51,570 nt of DNA from Anaerosporobacter faecicola (GCF_012070565.1 NZ_JAAQRO010000012.1:1-51570); one strand, 5' to 3'; positions 34,252 through 44,494 are shown, counted from the first letter of the stretch. Notes: generated by a model from the letters alone, not told the origin. Numbers and translations are program-made.

Positions 34252-35745
34252 TTATAATATTACGCCATCGCGGAATACGGAGATTTCTTTGTATCCTCGT
34301 TCTTCGTTCTTGGTTTTCTTGCCTGATGCTACATCTAGTAGGTATCTGAAGAATTCATCGGTTACGGTTTCGAATGTCTTACCTTCTAAGATTTGTCCGG
34401 CATTAAAATCGATCCAGTTTGTTTTTCTTTCATATAATTTGCTATTTGATGAAATCTTCACGGTTGGTACTGGTGAACCGAATGGGTTTCCACGTCCTGT
34501 TGTGAATAAGACCATCTGTACCCCACTTGCCACAAGATTTGTACAAGATACCTGGTCATTACCTGGTCCAATGAGTAGATTCAATCCACATTTTTCTACT
34601 CGTTCTCCATAATTTAATACGCCTACTACTGGTGCATGACCACCTTTTTGTGTACAACCAAGTGATTTTTCTTCTAAAGAAGAGATTCCACCTTTTTTAT
34701 TACCTGGAGAAGGATTTTCATAGATTGTCTGATCATACTTTGTAAAGTAATTTTTAAAGTTATTGATCAAATCCACTGTCTCATCGAATGTTTCACGGTC
34801 TACGGCACGTTCCATTAATAAGGTTTCTGCACCAAACATCTCTGGTACTTCTGTAAGAACGGTACTTCCCCCTAAGGAAACAACACGGTCATTGATTCTA
34901 CCGCAAAGTGCATTGGCTGTAATTCCAGAGAATGCATCGGATCCACCACACTTGAATCCCATGACTAATTTGTCAGCAGATACGGTTTCTCTCTTGCATG
35001 TAGAAGCGTATTCTACTAATTCTTTCATAATGTCCATACCAGCTTCGTATTCATCTTCCACGTCCTGTGTAATCAGGAATTTGACACGATCCTGATCATA
35101 GTCCCCAAGTACTGGTTTGAATACTTCTAAATTGTTATTCTCACAGCCAAGGCTTAATACTAAGACAGCTCCTGCATTTGGATTGTTAATGATTCCTTTT
35201 AATATGTGTTGTGTTCTTTCATGATCCTTTGTTAACTGGCTACAACCCATGTTGTGGGTAAATGCACAGATATCATCCACCTGATCACCAAACATTTTTT
35301 TTGCTTGTTCTTCTAAGATTTTGGCTGTTGTATTCACACAACCAACCGTTGGAACAATCCAAACTTCGTTACGAATACCAACTTTTCCATCTTTTCTTAC
35401 ATAACCTTCAAATGTATAGTCCGTTTTTCCTTTAAATGGTTCAAACACTTGCTCGTTTTTCTTATACTCATAGTTTAAAACACCATCAAGATTTGTCTTT
35501 AGGTTATGCACATGAATGTGTTCACCTTGTTTAATATCACAACGAGCATGACCAATTGGATGACCATATTTGATGATATTTTCATTTTCATTTATATCAA
35601 ATAGTGCGATCTTGTGACCGAATGGGATATCATTCTGTACTGTGATTTCATTTCCATTCACATTGACAACTTCTCCCGCTTTGATTTCTGATAATGCCAC
35701 TGCAACACTATCCTTATCCGAGATCATGATTACTTTATTTTCCAT
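34252..35745 (-). CDS. uxaA: Altronate dehydratase
   Basis: About 497 residues, a full-length fusion of the SAF-domain N-terminus (KVIMISDKDSVAVAL ... VPFGHK-like DIPFGHKIAL, GEHIHVHNLKT) and the UxaA/GarD catalytic region (GYVRKDGKVGIRNEVWIVPTVGCVN, FTHNMGCSQL, GFKCGGSDAFSGITANA). It removes water from altronate to give 2-keto-3-deoxygluconate, using iron. The ATG at 35745 (MENKVIMISDKD) has GAGGAAGG upstream; a longer in-frame start at 35781 overlaps no site. It follows uxaB by 43 bases. Confidence 0.95.
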   Translation of the reverse strand: MENKVIMISDKDSVAVALSEIKAGEVVNVNGNEITVQNDIPFGHKIALFDINENENIIKYGHPIGHARCDIKQGEHIHVHNLKTNLDGVLNYEYKKNEQVFEPFKGKTDYTFEGYVRKDGKVGIRNEVWIVPTVGCVNTTAKILEEQAKKMFGDQVDDICAFTHNMGCSQLTKDHERTQHILKGIINNPNAGAVLVLSLGCENNNLEVFKPVLGDYDQDRVKFLITQDVEDEYEAGMDIMKELVEYASTCKRETVSADKLVMGFKCGGSDAFSGITANALCGRINDRVVSLGGSTVLTEVPEMFGAETLLMERAVDRETFDETVDLINNFKNYFTKYDQTIYENPSPGNKKGGISSLEEKSLGCTQKGGHAPVVGVLNYGERVEKCGLNLLIGPGNDQVSCTNLVASGVQMVLFTTGRGNPFGSPVPTVKISSNSKLYERKTNWIDFNAGQILEGKTFETVTDEFFRYLLDVASGKKTKNEERGYKEISVFRDGVIL

Positions 35746-35788
35746 AGAGACCGTTTCCTTCCTCTTTTTTCCATTGTGCATGTCATTA

Positions 35789-37261
35789 TTACAGACTTGC
35801 TACGATTTCTCTCATATCTTTGCTATTCATCTCTTCTAGATAAGCAGCTACTGTTTCTTCTAAACCAGCTACTTCTGTTAAGTCTTTTCCGCTCCAGAAT
35901 GCTGTATTGGATAATACCGCTTTGGCGATTTGTGCACTTGTGTTGTCTTCCCATACCTTTTCAAAGAACGATAATACTTCCGCATCATCTTTTACTTGAT
36001 ACTCTGTTCCATCTGCACGACATCCCATGTATTTACCATCTACAGCTTTTACTTGATAGAATTTGATAAATGCTGCTAAGGAGAAGGTTAATAACTTAGG
36101 AATTTCATTGAATTTCTCAACATAACCAAGTAAAGAAGGCAAACATCTTGCGTTGAATTTGGCACAAGAATTAAGTGAGATATCAAGTAAGTTATGTTTG
36201 ATATATGGATTTGCAAAACGTTCACCAACTGCTTTTGCGAACTGTTCTAACTCTTCTTTTGGTAAATCTAATGTAGGAATTACTTCACTGTGTAGTAATT
36301 TTTCTAAATATCCTTCGAATACATCGTCTTTCATAAAATCAAGTACGATATTATGTCCAGCAAGGTACGCAGCTAATACAGTTGATGTATGACCACCATT
36401 TAAGATACGAACTTTTCTCATCTTGTAAGGTTTCACATCTTCTGTCCAAAGAACATTGGCTTCTCCTTTATGAATTGGAAGAATGTCTGCCCATTCTTTC
36501 TTTCCTTCAATAACCCATAAGTTAAATACTTCACTTGTAACGATTACATCATCAGAATACCCATTCTTTTCTTCAAAATAGCTAATTTGGTCTCTAGGAT
36601 ATCCCGTTACAATACGGTCAACCAATGTATTGGTGAATTTGTTTGCTTCCTCGATCCAAGTCAGGAAGTCTTCACCAAGGTTCCATTCATTTGCATATTG
36701 AAGAACGATTCTCTTTAACTCAGAGCCGTTATAATCAATTAATTCTACTGGTAAGAACAGAAGTCCTTTGCTCTTATCTCCGTTAAATGCTTTGAATCTT
36801 TCATATAAGAATTGTGTTACTTTCGCTGGGAAAGAGCTTGCAGGTCGATCTGTCACTTGATCTCCTTCTTTATACGTAATACCTGCTTCTGTTGTATTCG
36901 AAATGACAACTTCTAAATCAGCACTACGTGCAATCTCCATAAGCGCATCAAAATCACGATATGCATTGATACATCTTGATACACTTGTAATTGGTTTAAT
37001 CTTTTCAACAGGCTCTCCATTTTCAATGCCTCTCATTGCTAATGTATAGATCCCGTCTTGTGCATTGATCATATCTGCCATCTTAGGGAAATCACCAATT
37101 GGCTGACAAAGTACGATGCTTCCTTGATAGTCGCCTCTTTCGTTCGCTCCATCGATCATCCAATCTGCAAAGGCACGTAAGAAATTACCTTCTCCGAATT
37201 GTAAGATCTTCTCTGGATACTTACCAAATTTCTTTTCAATCTTTTCATTAATTTTCATCAT
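35789..37261 (-). CDS. uxaB: Tagaturonate reductase
   Basis: This is a 490-residue member of the long-chain mannitol dehydrogenase family. The N-terminal nucleotide-binding motif is ILQFGEGNFLRAFADWMID; the substrate domain carries VRILNGGHTSTVLAAYLAGH and NPYIKHNLLDISLNS, with the catalytic Lys in YKMRKVRILNGGH or nearby. FGEGNFLRAF and the length fit UxaB rather than UxuB or MtlD. It reduces tagaturonate to altronate with NADH. Followed by uxaA in the same orientation; AAAGGGAT lies before the start. Confidence 0.93.
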   Translation of the reverse strand: MMKINEKIEKKFGKYPEKILQFGEGNFLRAFADWMIDGANERGDYQGSIVLCQPIGDFPKMADMINAQDGIYTLAMRGIENGEPVEKIKPITSVSRCINAYRDFDALMEIARSADLEVVISNTTEAGITYKEGDQVTDRPASSFPAKVTQFLYERFKAFNGDKSKGLLFLPVELIDYNGSELKRIVLQYANEWNLGEDFLTWIEEANKFTNTLVDRIVTGYPRDQISYFEEKNGYSDDVIVTSEVFNLWVIEGKKEWADILPIHKGEANVLWTEDVKPYKMRKVRILNGGHTSTVLAAYLAGHNIVLDFMKDDVFEGYLEKLLHSEVIPTLDLPKEELEQFAKAVGERFANPYIKHNLLDISLNSCAKFNARCLPSLLGYVEKFNEIPKLLTFSLAAFIKFYQVKAVDGKYMGCRADGTEYQVKDDAEVLSFFEKVWEDNTSAQIAKAVLSNTAFWSGKDLTEVAGLEETVAAYLEEMNSKDMREIVASL

Positions 37262-37332
37262 TACTTATCCCTTTCTTCTCAAACCTCTCTACAGAGGCTT
37301 TGTTTCTTCTATCAATAAAAAGCAAACGTTTA

Positions 37333-38169
37333 TTATATGGACTGATAGATCTTTTCTAGATATTCTCTAGCGGACACGGCATTATCCGGTGTCGTATTCT
37401 CTAATGTAGTATGAATAAACGGTTTATCTTTCTTAATAAACTGTAAAATATGTTCATAATTCATCATCCCTGTACCGGCTGCAACAGATTTCATCATTCC
37501 ATTCTCAATTATAAAATCTTTTAAATGAACGACTGCAACATCTTTTCCCAATAAGGTGATGGCTTCCGAAATGATAGCGTCACGATCTTGATAATTTCCT
37601 TCAAACAACAGATTCACTGGGTCTAAGATAATCTGTAAGTTCGGAGATTGAATCGTATCAAGAACATACCTAGCCCTCTTTGGATTACAAACGATATGTT
37701 TATATACGGGTTCAATGGCAACAATTACGCCCATCTTCTCCGCATATGCAACGATTGGCTTTAGGTTTTGTATGAATATTTCTAAAGCCTCTTCACTATG
37801 GCAAGCGGGTTCAAAGGAATATTCCGTATTAGGCGCTCCCGTTTCTGTTCCAACAACGCCACAGCCTAAATGTGCCGCGAAACGAATATTTGCCATATAG
37901 CGTTCCTTGATTACAGCTAATTGTTCCTGATCTGGATTAGCCAGATTCAGATAACAGCCAAGAACTGCGATATCGATTTCATTTTTAGCGAACAGATTCT
38001 TAAGATACATGGCGTATCCTGGAGTTAATGCAGGATTCGCAACAGAATTCTCTGTGATTACTTTTGACAATGCCAAATGTCCACACACAAACCCTTGCTT
38101 TCTTATCTCTTCTAAACGTTCCTTTAATGGTAATTGTTTTGCATCATGAAGTCTTAATCCGATCTGCAT
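37333..38169 (-). CDS. Sugar phosphate isomerase/epimerase-like TIM-barrel protein
   Basis: This is a 278-residue xylose-isomerase-like (AP endonuclease 2 family) barrel. Metal-site residues are seen in VIAIEPVYKH (Glu), LQIILDPVNLLFEG (Asp), VVHLKDFI (His) and the terminal TTLENTTPDNA (Glu). Members epimerise or isomerise keto-sugars or inositol derivatives. Within this locus it stands between GH28 and UxaB, where a 5-keto-4-deoxyuronate isomerase would otherwise be expected, so it may handle an uncommon uronate; this is inference. A perfect GGAAAGGAG precedes the ATG. Confidence 0.8.
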   Translation of the reverse strand: MQIGLRLHDAKQLPLKERLEEIRKQGFVCGHLALSKVITENSVANPALTPGYAMYLKNLFAKNEIDIAVLGCYLNLANPDQEQLAVIKERYMANIRFAAHLGCGVVGTETGAPNTEYSFEPACHSEEALEIFIQNLKPIVAYAEKMGVIVAIEPVYKHIVCNPKRARYVLDTIQSPNLQIILDPVNLLFEGNYQDRDAIISEAITLLGKDVAVVHLKDFIIENGMMKSVAAGTGMMNYEHILQFIKKDKPFIHTTLENTTPDNAVSAREYLEKIYQSI

Positions 38170-38197
38170 ATCTTACTCCTTTCCAATGACTACATTC

Positions 38198-39754
38198 TTA
38201 TTGTATCTGTGGATCATCAATATGAAGTAACGTCATCGCTTCTCCTTCTTGTCCCGTAATCCTTACATTCTCGATGACCATTTTTTCAATATTATTCGCA
38301 TAGATTCCAAGTTTGGAACATGGCTCAATGCCATTCATCATGGCTGGTACATCCTTTTGGGGATTCTGGGCATACGTAACGTTAATATCTTTCATTTCGA
38401 TATATTCAATTTTCTTTTCTGGCAGACCATAAAAATACGCAGCAGCAACATGACAGTCTTCACAAGTAATATGTCGAAATGCCAGGGATTTAATCAAAGG
38501 TGTCCGTTCATCAACTGGATATGTTTCTTTGGATTGCACATATTCCGTTCGTCCATCAGGATCACAGAAATAAAATGCATTTACTACAAATGGTGTCATA
38601 ACCTGTTCCATCTTAATATTCTCGAATACGATTTCATCTAAGATGGCATCTTTTCCACGTCCTCTTCTTGTTTTGATCCGTAGCCCACGATCCGTTCTCC
38701 GAAAGATACAATCTTTCACGAAAACGTGATTTACTCCACCTGCCATTTCACTTCCAATGGTTACTGCTCCATGTCCATTTTCCATAAGACATTGACGGAT
38801 GGTAATATTGGTAGAAGGTTTTTTGTGCTTACGACCCATGTAGATTTTCCCAGATTTAATTGCTACACAGTCATCTCCTAATGTGAATCGAACACCAACG
38901 ATGTCAACATTTTCACAGGATTCAGGGTCAAGTCCATCGGTATTCGGTGAATCTGCAGGATTTTCCACTGCCACATCATAGAAGCCAATATTCTGACTAA
39001 AATACGGATGAATTGTCCAAGCTGGACTATTCCGAAATAGCAATCCTTGTACGACTACATTCTTACAATGATTAATAAAGAACAAGCGAGGACGGAATGC
39101 CCCACGCATCACTTTCTCATTAAACCACCAGTTTTCCCTGCTAGCATTTCCTTCTATGATCCCTTGTCCATAGATTAGAACATTCTCTACGTTAACTCCT
39201 GTGATAATGCCAGAATACATGACCAGTGGGTTTCCTTCCCAAGTTCCTAGATTGTATTCCTCAGTTTCATCAAAACTTTCGATTAATCCTTGGAATTTAG
39301 GAAAATGTTCACGCTCCGTATCCGCAGACAACATCGCACCCTTCGCAAATTCGATTCGAATATCACTTTTTAAGAAAATACTCGTTACTTTATATGTTCC
39401 TTTTGGGAAATAGACTCTACTTTCCTTTGGACAAGCCATAATCGCTGCCTGAATAAATGTGGTATCATCTTGTATGCCATCCCCTTTAGCTCCAAATTTC
39501 GTAACATCCAATGTAACAAATTCATAATCGGTGCGAAAAGTTATGTCTGCAAGTGTTTCCCCCTCTTTCTTCACCTGGATCAGGTATTCCGTATCAGGCC
39601 AAAGCTCATATAAACTTGTTACGACCTTATTCGTACTACATCTATATTCTTCATTTACAAAAATGTCATATTGACACTTCGTTTCATACACACCTTCATC
39701 GTTAATCTCTAACACAACGTTTCTCGCTGTTTTCATTAGAATCGCAAGATTCAT
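38198..39754 (-). CDS. GH28 polygalacturonase (exo-type, cytosolic)
   Basis: About 518 residues. An N-terminal fibronectin-like stretch (about 1-90) precedes the right-handed beta-helix of family GH28 (from VTKFGAKGDGIQDDTTFIQAA). The catalytic set is present: NTDGLDPESC, GDDCVAIKSG, GHGAVTIGSEMAGGV and RIKTRRGRG. No signal peptide, and the added N-terminal domain resembles exo-polygalacturonases, which release galacturonate from the ends of short imported oligomers. The ATG at 39754 has GGAAGGTG upstream. It begins the metabolic gene string GH28-isomerase-uxaB-uxaA. Confidence 0.92.
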   Translation of the reverse strand: MNLAILMKTARNVVLEINDEGVYETKCQYDIFVNEEYRCSTNKVVTSLYELWPDTEYLIQVKKEGETLADITFRTDYEFVTLDVTKFGAKGDGIQDDTTFIQAAIMACPKESRVYFPKGTYKVTSIFLKSDIRIEFAKGAMLSADTEREHFPKFQGLIESFDETEEYNLGTWEGNPLVMYSGIITGVNVENVLIYGQGIIEGNASRENWWFNEKVMRGAFRPRLFFINHCKNVVVQGLLFRNSPAWTIHPYFSQNIGFYDVAVENPADSPNTDGLDPESCENVDIVGVRFTLGDDCVAIKSGKIYMGRKHKKPSTNITIRQCLMENGHGAVTIGSEMAGGVNHVFVKDCIFRRTDRGLRIKTRRGRGKDAILDEIVFENIKMEQVMTPFVVNAFYFCDPDGRTEYVQSKETYPVDERTPLIKSLAFRHITCEDCHVAAAYFYGLPEKKIEYIEMKDINVTYAQNPQKDVPAMMNGIEPCSKLGIYANNIEKMVIENVRITGQEGEAMTLLHIDDPQIQ

Positions 39755-39860
39755 TCTTCTATTCACCTTCCTCTCTTCTCTGCTTCCATGACTCATCAAA
39801 GAAATCATATTAAAACTACTTCATTGACTATCCATCACAACTTCGTAGTTGATCTCATGA

Positions 39861-39879
39861 TTTGAGTGATTAACTCAAA
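39861..39879. promoter_or_regulatory. Candidate operator upstream of GH28
   Basis: TTTGAGT-GATTA-ACTCAAA, perfect 7-bp arms, about 107 bases upstream of the GH28 start. A minus-strand TGTAAGTGC just upstream (39893-39885) equals one half of the operator at 44596-44609, hinting that the same regulator acts here. Confidence 0.4.
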
Positions 39880-39980
39880 CTTCGCACTTACAATTTTCTA
39901 GCGAGTAGATGTTTGCTATATACGAATCTCCTCAAATAATCAGATCAACAACGAACCACTGACATTCTCTTTTTTATGGA

Positions 39981-40017
39981 AACAGGCTGCTAAATTGAAC
40001 ACATTCAGCAGCCTGTT
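39981..40017. terminator. Terminator of the ABC permease operon
   Basis: AACAGGCTGCT / AGCAGCCTGTT, 11-bp perfect stem, 15-base loop, between the second permease gene and GH28. It separates the importer transcript from the GH28-uxa transcript. Confidence 0.75.
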
Positions 40018-40067
40018 TTCTATATATTTACCATCCTAAACCGACTGGCACCAAATCCTGTTTGATT

Positions 40068-40925
40068 TTAACCTTTTACACCACCAGCTGTGATACCATC
40101 TACGAACGTACTCTGTGCACAGAAGAATACAATCAAGGATGGTAAGATTGAGATCAAGGAAACTGCTAATACTCTGTTCCATTGGAATCCATTATCGGCA
40201 TCCATTGACAACTTAACGAAGTAAGACGCTGGATAACGAGATGGTGTACTTACATAAAGCAAAGGTCCCATGAAGTCGTTTGATGACCACATAAACTGGA
40301 ATAACGCACAAGAAACGATTGCTGGTTTAAGCATTGGTACAATAACTTTAACTAATGTTTGAATTACATTACAACCATCAATTTCTGCTGCTTCTTCTAA
40401 TTCTCTTGGTACATTACGTAAGAACTGAATTAACATAAATACGAAATACGTATCAACAGCAAAAAGAGTTGGAACAATAATTGGTAAGTATAATGGTGAA
40501 TCAACCCATCCTAAACGATTGAATAAGATGAACTGAGGTACATTCAATACTACCTGAGGTAAGAATAATGTTCCCATTAATACAGCGAAAAGGAAGTTTC
40601 TACCTTTGAACTGAAATCTACCAAATCCATAAGCGGTAATTACTGCTGATATTACAGTAAAGACAACTTTAGGAATTACATATGAATATGTGTTAATTAA
40701 GGATTTTACTAAGTTAATATCGCCACCAAATCCTTGGAATGCCTTTTTATATCCATCTAAAGTAGGTTCTTTCGCAAACAAACCAACACCAGCGAAGATT
40801 TCATTGTTGCTCTTAAATGTTGCACTGATCATCCATAATAATGGATAGACCATGAAAAGCCCTACAAAGAGTAATACTGCGTACTTTAGAATAGTAGCTA
40901 TGATCTTTCTAGTTTTCAACGACAT
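40068..40925 (-). CDS. Carbohydrate ABC permease (CUT1, MalG-like)
   Basis: This is a 285-residue inner-membrane permease with six predicted helices. The EAA loop is RELEEAAEIDGCNVIQTLVKVIVPMLKP, which docks on the MsmK/UgpC-type ATPase. The C-terminal FVDGITAGGVKG is typical of MalG-type proteins. It is the second of two permeases placed seven bases apart, with the binding protein gene upstream of a GH105 gene. No ATPase gene is in the locus; as in many Firmicutes, one shared ATPase elsewhere probably serves it. Pectin-derived oligosaccharide is the likely cargo from context. Confidence 0.92.
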   Translation of the reverse strand: MSLKTRKIIATILKYAVLLFVGLFMVYPLLWMISATFKSNNEIFAGVGLFAKEPTLDGYKKAFQGFGGDINLVKSLINTYSYVIPKVVFTVISAVITAYGFGRFQFKGRNFLFAVLMGTLFLPQVVLNVPQFILFNRLGWVDSPLYLPIIVPTLFAVDTYFVFMLIQFLRNVPRELEEAAEIDGCNVIQTLVKVIVPMLKPAIVSCALFQFMWSSNDFMGPLLYVSTPSRYPASYFVKLSMDADNGFQWNRVLAVSLISILPSLIVFFCAQSTFVDGITAGGVKG

Positions 40926-40931
40926 TATTTT

Positions 40932-41870
40932 CTACCTCCCATCACTATCGCTATAGTATACCCAGTGTTTCTGGCTCCAGAATGCAATACCAGTAAGTAT
41001 CATTACGATAATAAACATTACCCATGCCATTGCACTTGCAAGACCCATTTCATGTGATTGGAACGCACTGTTGTAAACCAATAATGACATTAACGTTGTT
41101 GAGTTTCTTGGACCACCGTGAGTAATGATATAAGGTCCATTGAATTCTTGGAACGCTTGACATAACTGCGTTACTAAGTTATAGAAAATAACTGGAGTGA
41201 TCATAGGAACTGTAATCTTGAAGAATTGTCTCCATTTTCCTGCTCCATCGATAGATGCTGCTTCATATAATTCTTCTGGTACATTCTTAAGTGCTGCAAG
41301 GAAGATAACCATTGCAGAACCAAATTGCCATACACGAAGTAAACAAATAATAAAGATCGCATATTTTGGATCACTTAACCAATGTGGTCCTTCAATACCG
41401 AAGAAGCCTAACATTGTATTTACTAATCCGTCATCTCTAAAGATTGCTTTCCATAAAACAGCGATTGCTACGGAACCACCAAGAATAGATGGAATATAGT
41501 ATGCTGTACGGAATAAGTTAACACCTTTGATCTTAAAGTTTAAGATATAAGCAATGAATAGTGCGGCAGTTAACTTTAAAGGCACCGTAATGAATGAATA
41601 TTTGAAGGTAACCTTTAACGCTTTCAAGATCTTATCCGAAGTGAAGATCTCCTGATAATTCATAAGACCTGTCTCATTAATCCCGTTAAATAAATGAAAA
41701 TCTGTAAAACTGTAAACCAAAGAAGATGCAAACGGATAAAGACGGAATACTAAAAATCCGATTAACCATGGTAAAATAAAGAAAAATCCCATATTATTCT
41801 TCATCGTTTTTTTCATCGAAAACTTTTTCTTTGGAACAAAAACTGCCGAGTCTACTGCATTCTTTGCCAT
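40932..41870 (-). CDS. Carbohydrate ABC permease (CUT1, MalF-like)
   Basis: This 312-residue permease has six helices after a charged cytosolic N-terminus (SMKKTMKNNMG). The EAA loop is PEELYEAASIDGAGKWRQFFKITVPMITP. A conserved GGPRNSTTLMSLLVYN follows helix 5, as in family members moving plant oligosaccharides. AGGAGG-type site (GGAGGAAA) before the ATG. It starts 25 bases after the GH105 stop, so hydrolase and importer share a transcript. Confidence 0.92.
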   Translation of the reverse strand: MAKNAVDSAVFVPKKKFSMKKTMKNNMGFFFILPWLIGFLVFRLYPFASSLVYSFTDFHLFNGINETGLMNYQEIFTSDKILKALKVTFKYSFITVPLKLTAALFIAYILNFKIKGVNLFRTAYYIPSILGGSVAIAVLWKAIFRDDGLVNTMLGFFGIEGPHWLSDPKYAIFIICLLRVWQFGSAMVIFLAALKNVPEELYEAASIDGAGKWRQFFKITVPMITPVIFYNLVTQLCQAFQEFNGPYIITHGGPRNSTTLMSLLVYNSAFQSHEMGLASAMAWVMFIIVMILTGIAFWSQKHWVYYSDSDGR

Positions 41871-41895
41871 ATTTTTTTCCTCCCTTTCTAGTGTA

Positions 41896-42981
41896 TTACT
41901 TCGTCATTAGACTTTGTGCATATGCCATCATAAAAGGACCAACGCCTTTTGGGTCATCTACTGCGACTTCTTCAGACAAATAATACAAGATACTGCCATC
42001 TCTTTCTGTACTTGGACCTAGTCCTGCTGCATGGCAAATATCTGTTAACACTTTTGTACCATCTTTCTCAACAAGTTTTTGTTCAATTACACTTGCTAAG
42101 ATTTCTTCTGCACGTTTCTTATATCTTTCTTCAGAAAGTACACCAAGTCGACAGCCTTTAAAAATTGCATAAGCAATCATAGAAGTTCCTGACGTTTCTG
42201 TATAATTTTCTTTCACGTCACTTCTATCTATAACCTGATAAAACATCTTATTATTTTTGTCCTGATACTGCAAGATTCCCTTAACAGCTTCTTTGAACAA
42301 ACCTTCTAACGTTTTATAAGCTTCAAATATTTCAATCGACATAACATCCATTGTGTCGATCAATGCCATGAGATACCAACCCATTGCACGTAACCAAAAA
42401 CTCTTTGATACCCCCGTTATTGGATCCGCCCAAGGCATTGTCTTTGTCTCATCATAGCCATGATAATAAAGTTGCTTCTTATCATCAAATATATATTTTC
42501 TGACATTCATGAATTGATTGATGATGTCATTATAATTTTCCTTCTTATTAAATACAGTCTCGTAAGCCATGTAGAATGGTAGTGCCATATACAGGCCATC
42601 TAACCATATTTGATTTGGATATATCTTCTTATGCCAGAAGTTACCACAATTGGTTCTCGGCTGTTTCCTAAGCTGATCCATACTATATTCAATCGCTTTG
42701 TAGTATTTATCTTCCTTCGTCTGTTTATAGAGGAAAAATAAAATCTTGCCTGCATTAATACTATCTAAACTATAACTCTCTCTTTTATACCTCGAAATTG
42801 TTCCTTCCAGATTAACAAATGAATCCACATATGTTTGAATAAATTCCTTGTAAAACAAATCTCCAGTTGTATCATACATCTCTTTGCAACCCATAAGTAC
42901 ACACCCATCTTCATAATTCCAATACTCTTTATAGTTTTGGTAATTTGAAAGATATGTTTTTAGATACTGTGTTACGATCAT
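41896..42981 (-). CDS. GH105 unsaturated uronyl hydrolase, second copy
   Basis: This is a 361-residue cytosolic GH105 enzyme with GNFWHKKIYPNQIWLDGLYM (catalytic Asp about 128), SFWLRAMGWYLMALIDTMD and KGVGPFMMAYAQS. It is a clear paralogue of the protein at 1643-2785 but lacks about 20 N-terminal residues. Its place between binding protein and permeases ties it to the imported substrate: unsaturated galacturonides or rhamnogalacturonides produced by secreted pectate lyases. AGGAGAGAG precedes the ATG. Confidence 0.92.
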   Translation of the reverse strand: MIVTQYLKTYLSNYQNYKEYWNYEDGCVLMGCKEMYDTTGDLFYKEFIQTYVDSFVNLEGTISRYKRESYSLDSINAGKILFFLYKQTKEDKYYKAIEYSMDQLRKQPRTNCGNFWHKKIYPNQIWLDGLYMALPFYMAYETVFNKKENYNDIINQFMNVRKYIFDDKKQLYYHGYDETKTMPWADPITGVSKSFWLRAMGWYLMALIDTMDVMSIEIFEAYKTLEGLFKEAVKGILQYQDKNNKMFYQVIDRSDVKENYTETSGTSMIAYAIFKGCRLGVLSEERYKKRAEEILASVIEQKLVEKDGTKVLTDICHAAGLGPSTERDGSILYYLSEEVAVDDPKGVGPFMMAYAQSLMTK

Positions 42982-43031
42982 GACTCTCTCCTGTCAACAA
43001 TTTCACAAATCTTCTTTCATTTGCATAAAGG

Positions 43032-43058
43032 AAGGGATACCCGAAAGGATATCCCCTT
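43032..43058 (-). terminator. Hairpin after the binding protein gene
   Basis: AAGGGGATATCC with GGGTATCCCTT around a four-base loop, in the minus-strand RNA, with one bulge and one G-U pair. Only a broken T-run follows, so it may let some transcripts pass and set a high ratio of binding protein to permease, as is common in such operons. Confidence 0.6.
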
Positions 43059-43156
43059 CTTCTACACATCAGTCCTTCTCCTGAATAGAAGTTTGTCTTC
43101 TTTAATAGAAGTTTACTCCTATAAGAAGTTTTCCAAACAAATCGTTATTTTATTGA

Positions 43157-44494
43157 TTATTTACCAAGAACATCATTGATTCCGTCAGCTAATACTTTAG
43201 CAGTCTTAGCAGAATCATATTCACCATAGCTTAAGCCTTGGAATGCATCATAGTAAACACCATCAGTTCCTTTTAATTTTGCATCTTCAAATGTTGGATC
43301 TAATTGGAATTGCGTCCAAGCTAAGATCTTAGAGTTTGCTTCAGCAACAGTAGCATCTAATAAGTTGTTGTTTTGGCAGTAAGCTAAACCACTTGCACTT
43401 AGAGGAATACCTCTTTGTGATCCCATGATAGCAACACCTTCATCTTCATTTAATAAGAAGTTGATTAATCTTGCACATTGTTCTGGGTATTTTGTGTTTT
43501 TAGAAATAGCAAACCCTAAAGAAACTTTAGAGAATCCACCTTGGTATTCACCCATATCTTTGAAGTAATCACCAACTACGAATTCTTGACCTTCATTTAG
43601 AGCGTCTCTGAATTTAGTAGCAGAAGAATCCCATTCAAAAATACCAGCATATGTTCCGTCCATCCACTTAGGGTTCTTATCTAATGATTCAGCACCATCA
43701 CCTAAGATTGTTTGAATACTTGGAGTTACATGAGCATCTTCTAATGATTGAATAAATTCAATACCAGCTTGGATTTCTTCGTTTGTATAGTTAAGTGTTC
43801 CGTTTTCTACCCAGTTCTTACCGTATACAGATTCTAAGTAGTAAACCATAAGAATCATTCTGTCGTATTCACCAAGTACTAATGGATAATAATCTTCTCC
43901 AAGAGTATCTTTGAAAGTTTGACCAGCAGCTTTTAATTCTTCTAAAGAAGTTGGAACTGCAATGCCAGCTTTTTCAAATGTAGTCTTGTTGAAGTAGAAA
44001 ATTCTACCTGTCATTGATACAGGAACTGCTTGAAGTGAATCAGCAACTACACATTGATCTAAAGCAGCTTGTGAAAATTTAGACAAATCTAACGTATCTT
44101 TTACAGTGTTTAAATCTAAGAAAACGCTTCCATCAGAACTGAAAGATGTAAGCCAGTTCCAGTTAATTTGGTTAACATCAGCAGCTGTGCTTGAGTAGAA
44201 TGCTGTTGACATCTTATCTTCCCAACCAGACCATGCGCCGTAATCCATCTCTACTTTAACGTCTGGGTTTAATTCCATAAATTTGTTTACTGCGTCAATT
44301 GTTGCAGTATGTCTTTCATCTCCACCCCACCAAGATAACTTAATTGTTACTTGTTCAGTAGAACCTTCTGTAGATCCTTCTTCTGTAGATGCTGTGTTGT
44401 TCTTAGAAGATGAATCTTTTTTGCCACATGCAGCTAAAGATAATACCATAGTACATGCTAAGCAAAGTGCTACAACTTTTTTGAATTTTTTCAT
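43157..44494 (-). CDS. Extracellular sugar-binding lipoprotein of the pectin importer
   Basis: This is a 445-residue family 1 solute-binding protein. The signal peptide ends in lipobox LAAC (Cys about 23), followed by a Ser/Thr/Glu linker and the binding domain (KLSWWGGDERHTATIDAVNKF, LNWLTSFSSDGSVFLDL-like region, MDGTYAGIFEWDSSATKF). It captures oligosaccharides outside the cell and hands them to the two permeases. Codon use is biased like adhE, suggesting strong expression. AAAGGAGAG precedes the ATG. An operator-like palindrome lies at 44596-44609 next to its -10 box. Confidence 0.92.
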   Translation of the reverse strand: MKKFKKVVALCLACTMVLSLAACGKKDSSSKNNTASTEEGSTEGSTEQVTIKLSWWGGDERHTATIDAVNKFMELNPDVKVEMDYGAWSGWEDKMSTAFYSSTAADVNQINWNWLTSFSSDGSVFLDLNTVKDTLDLSKFSQAALDQCVVADSLQAVPVSMTGRIFYFNKTTFEKAGIAVPTSLEELKAAGQTFKDTLGEDYYPLVLGEYDRMILMVYYLESVYGKNWVENGTLNYTNEEIQAGIEFIQSLEDAHVTPSIQTILGDGAESLDKNPKWMDGTYAGIFEWDSSATKFRDALNEGQEFVVGDYFKDMGEYQGGFSKVSLGFAISKNTKYPEQCARLINFLLNEDEGVAIMGSQRGIPLSASGLAYCQNNNLLDATVAEANSKILAWTQFQLDPTFEDAKLKGTDGVYYDAFQGLSYGEYDSAKTAKVLADGINDVLGK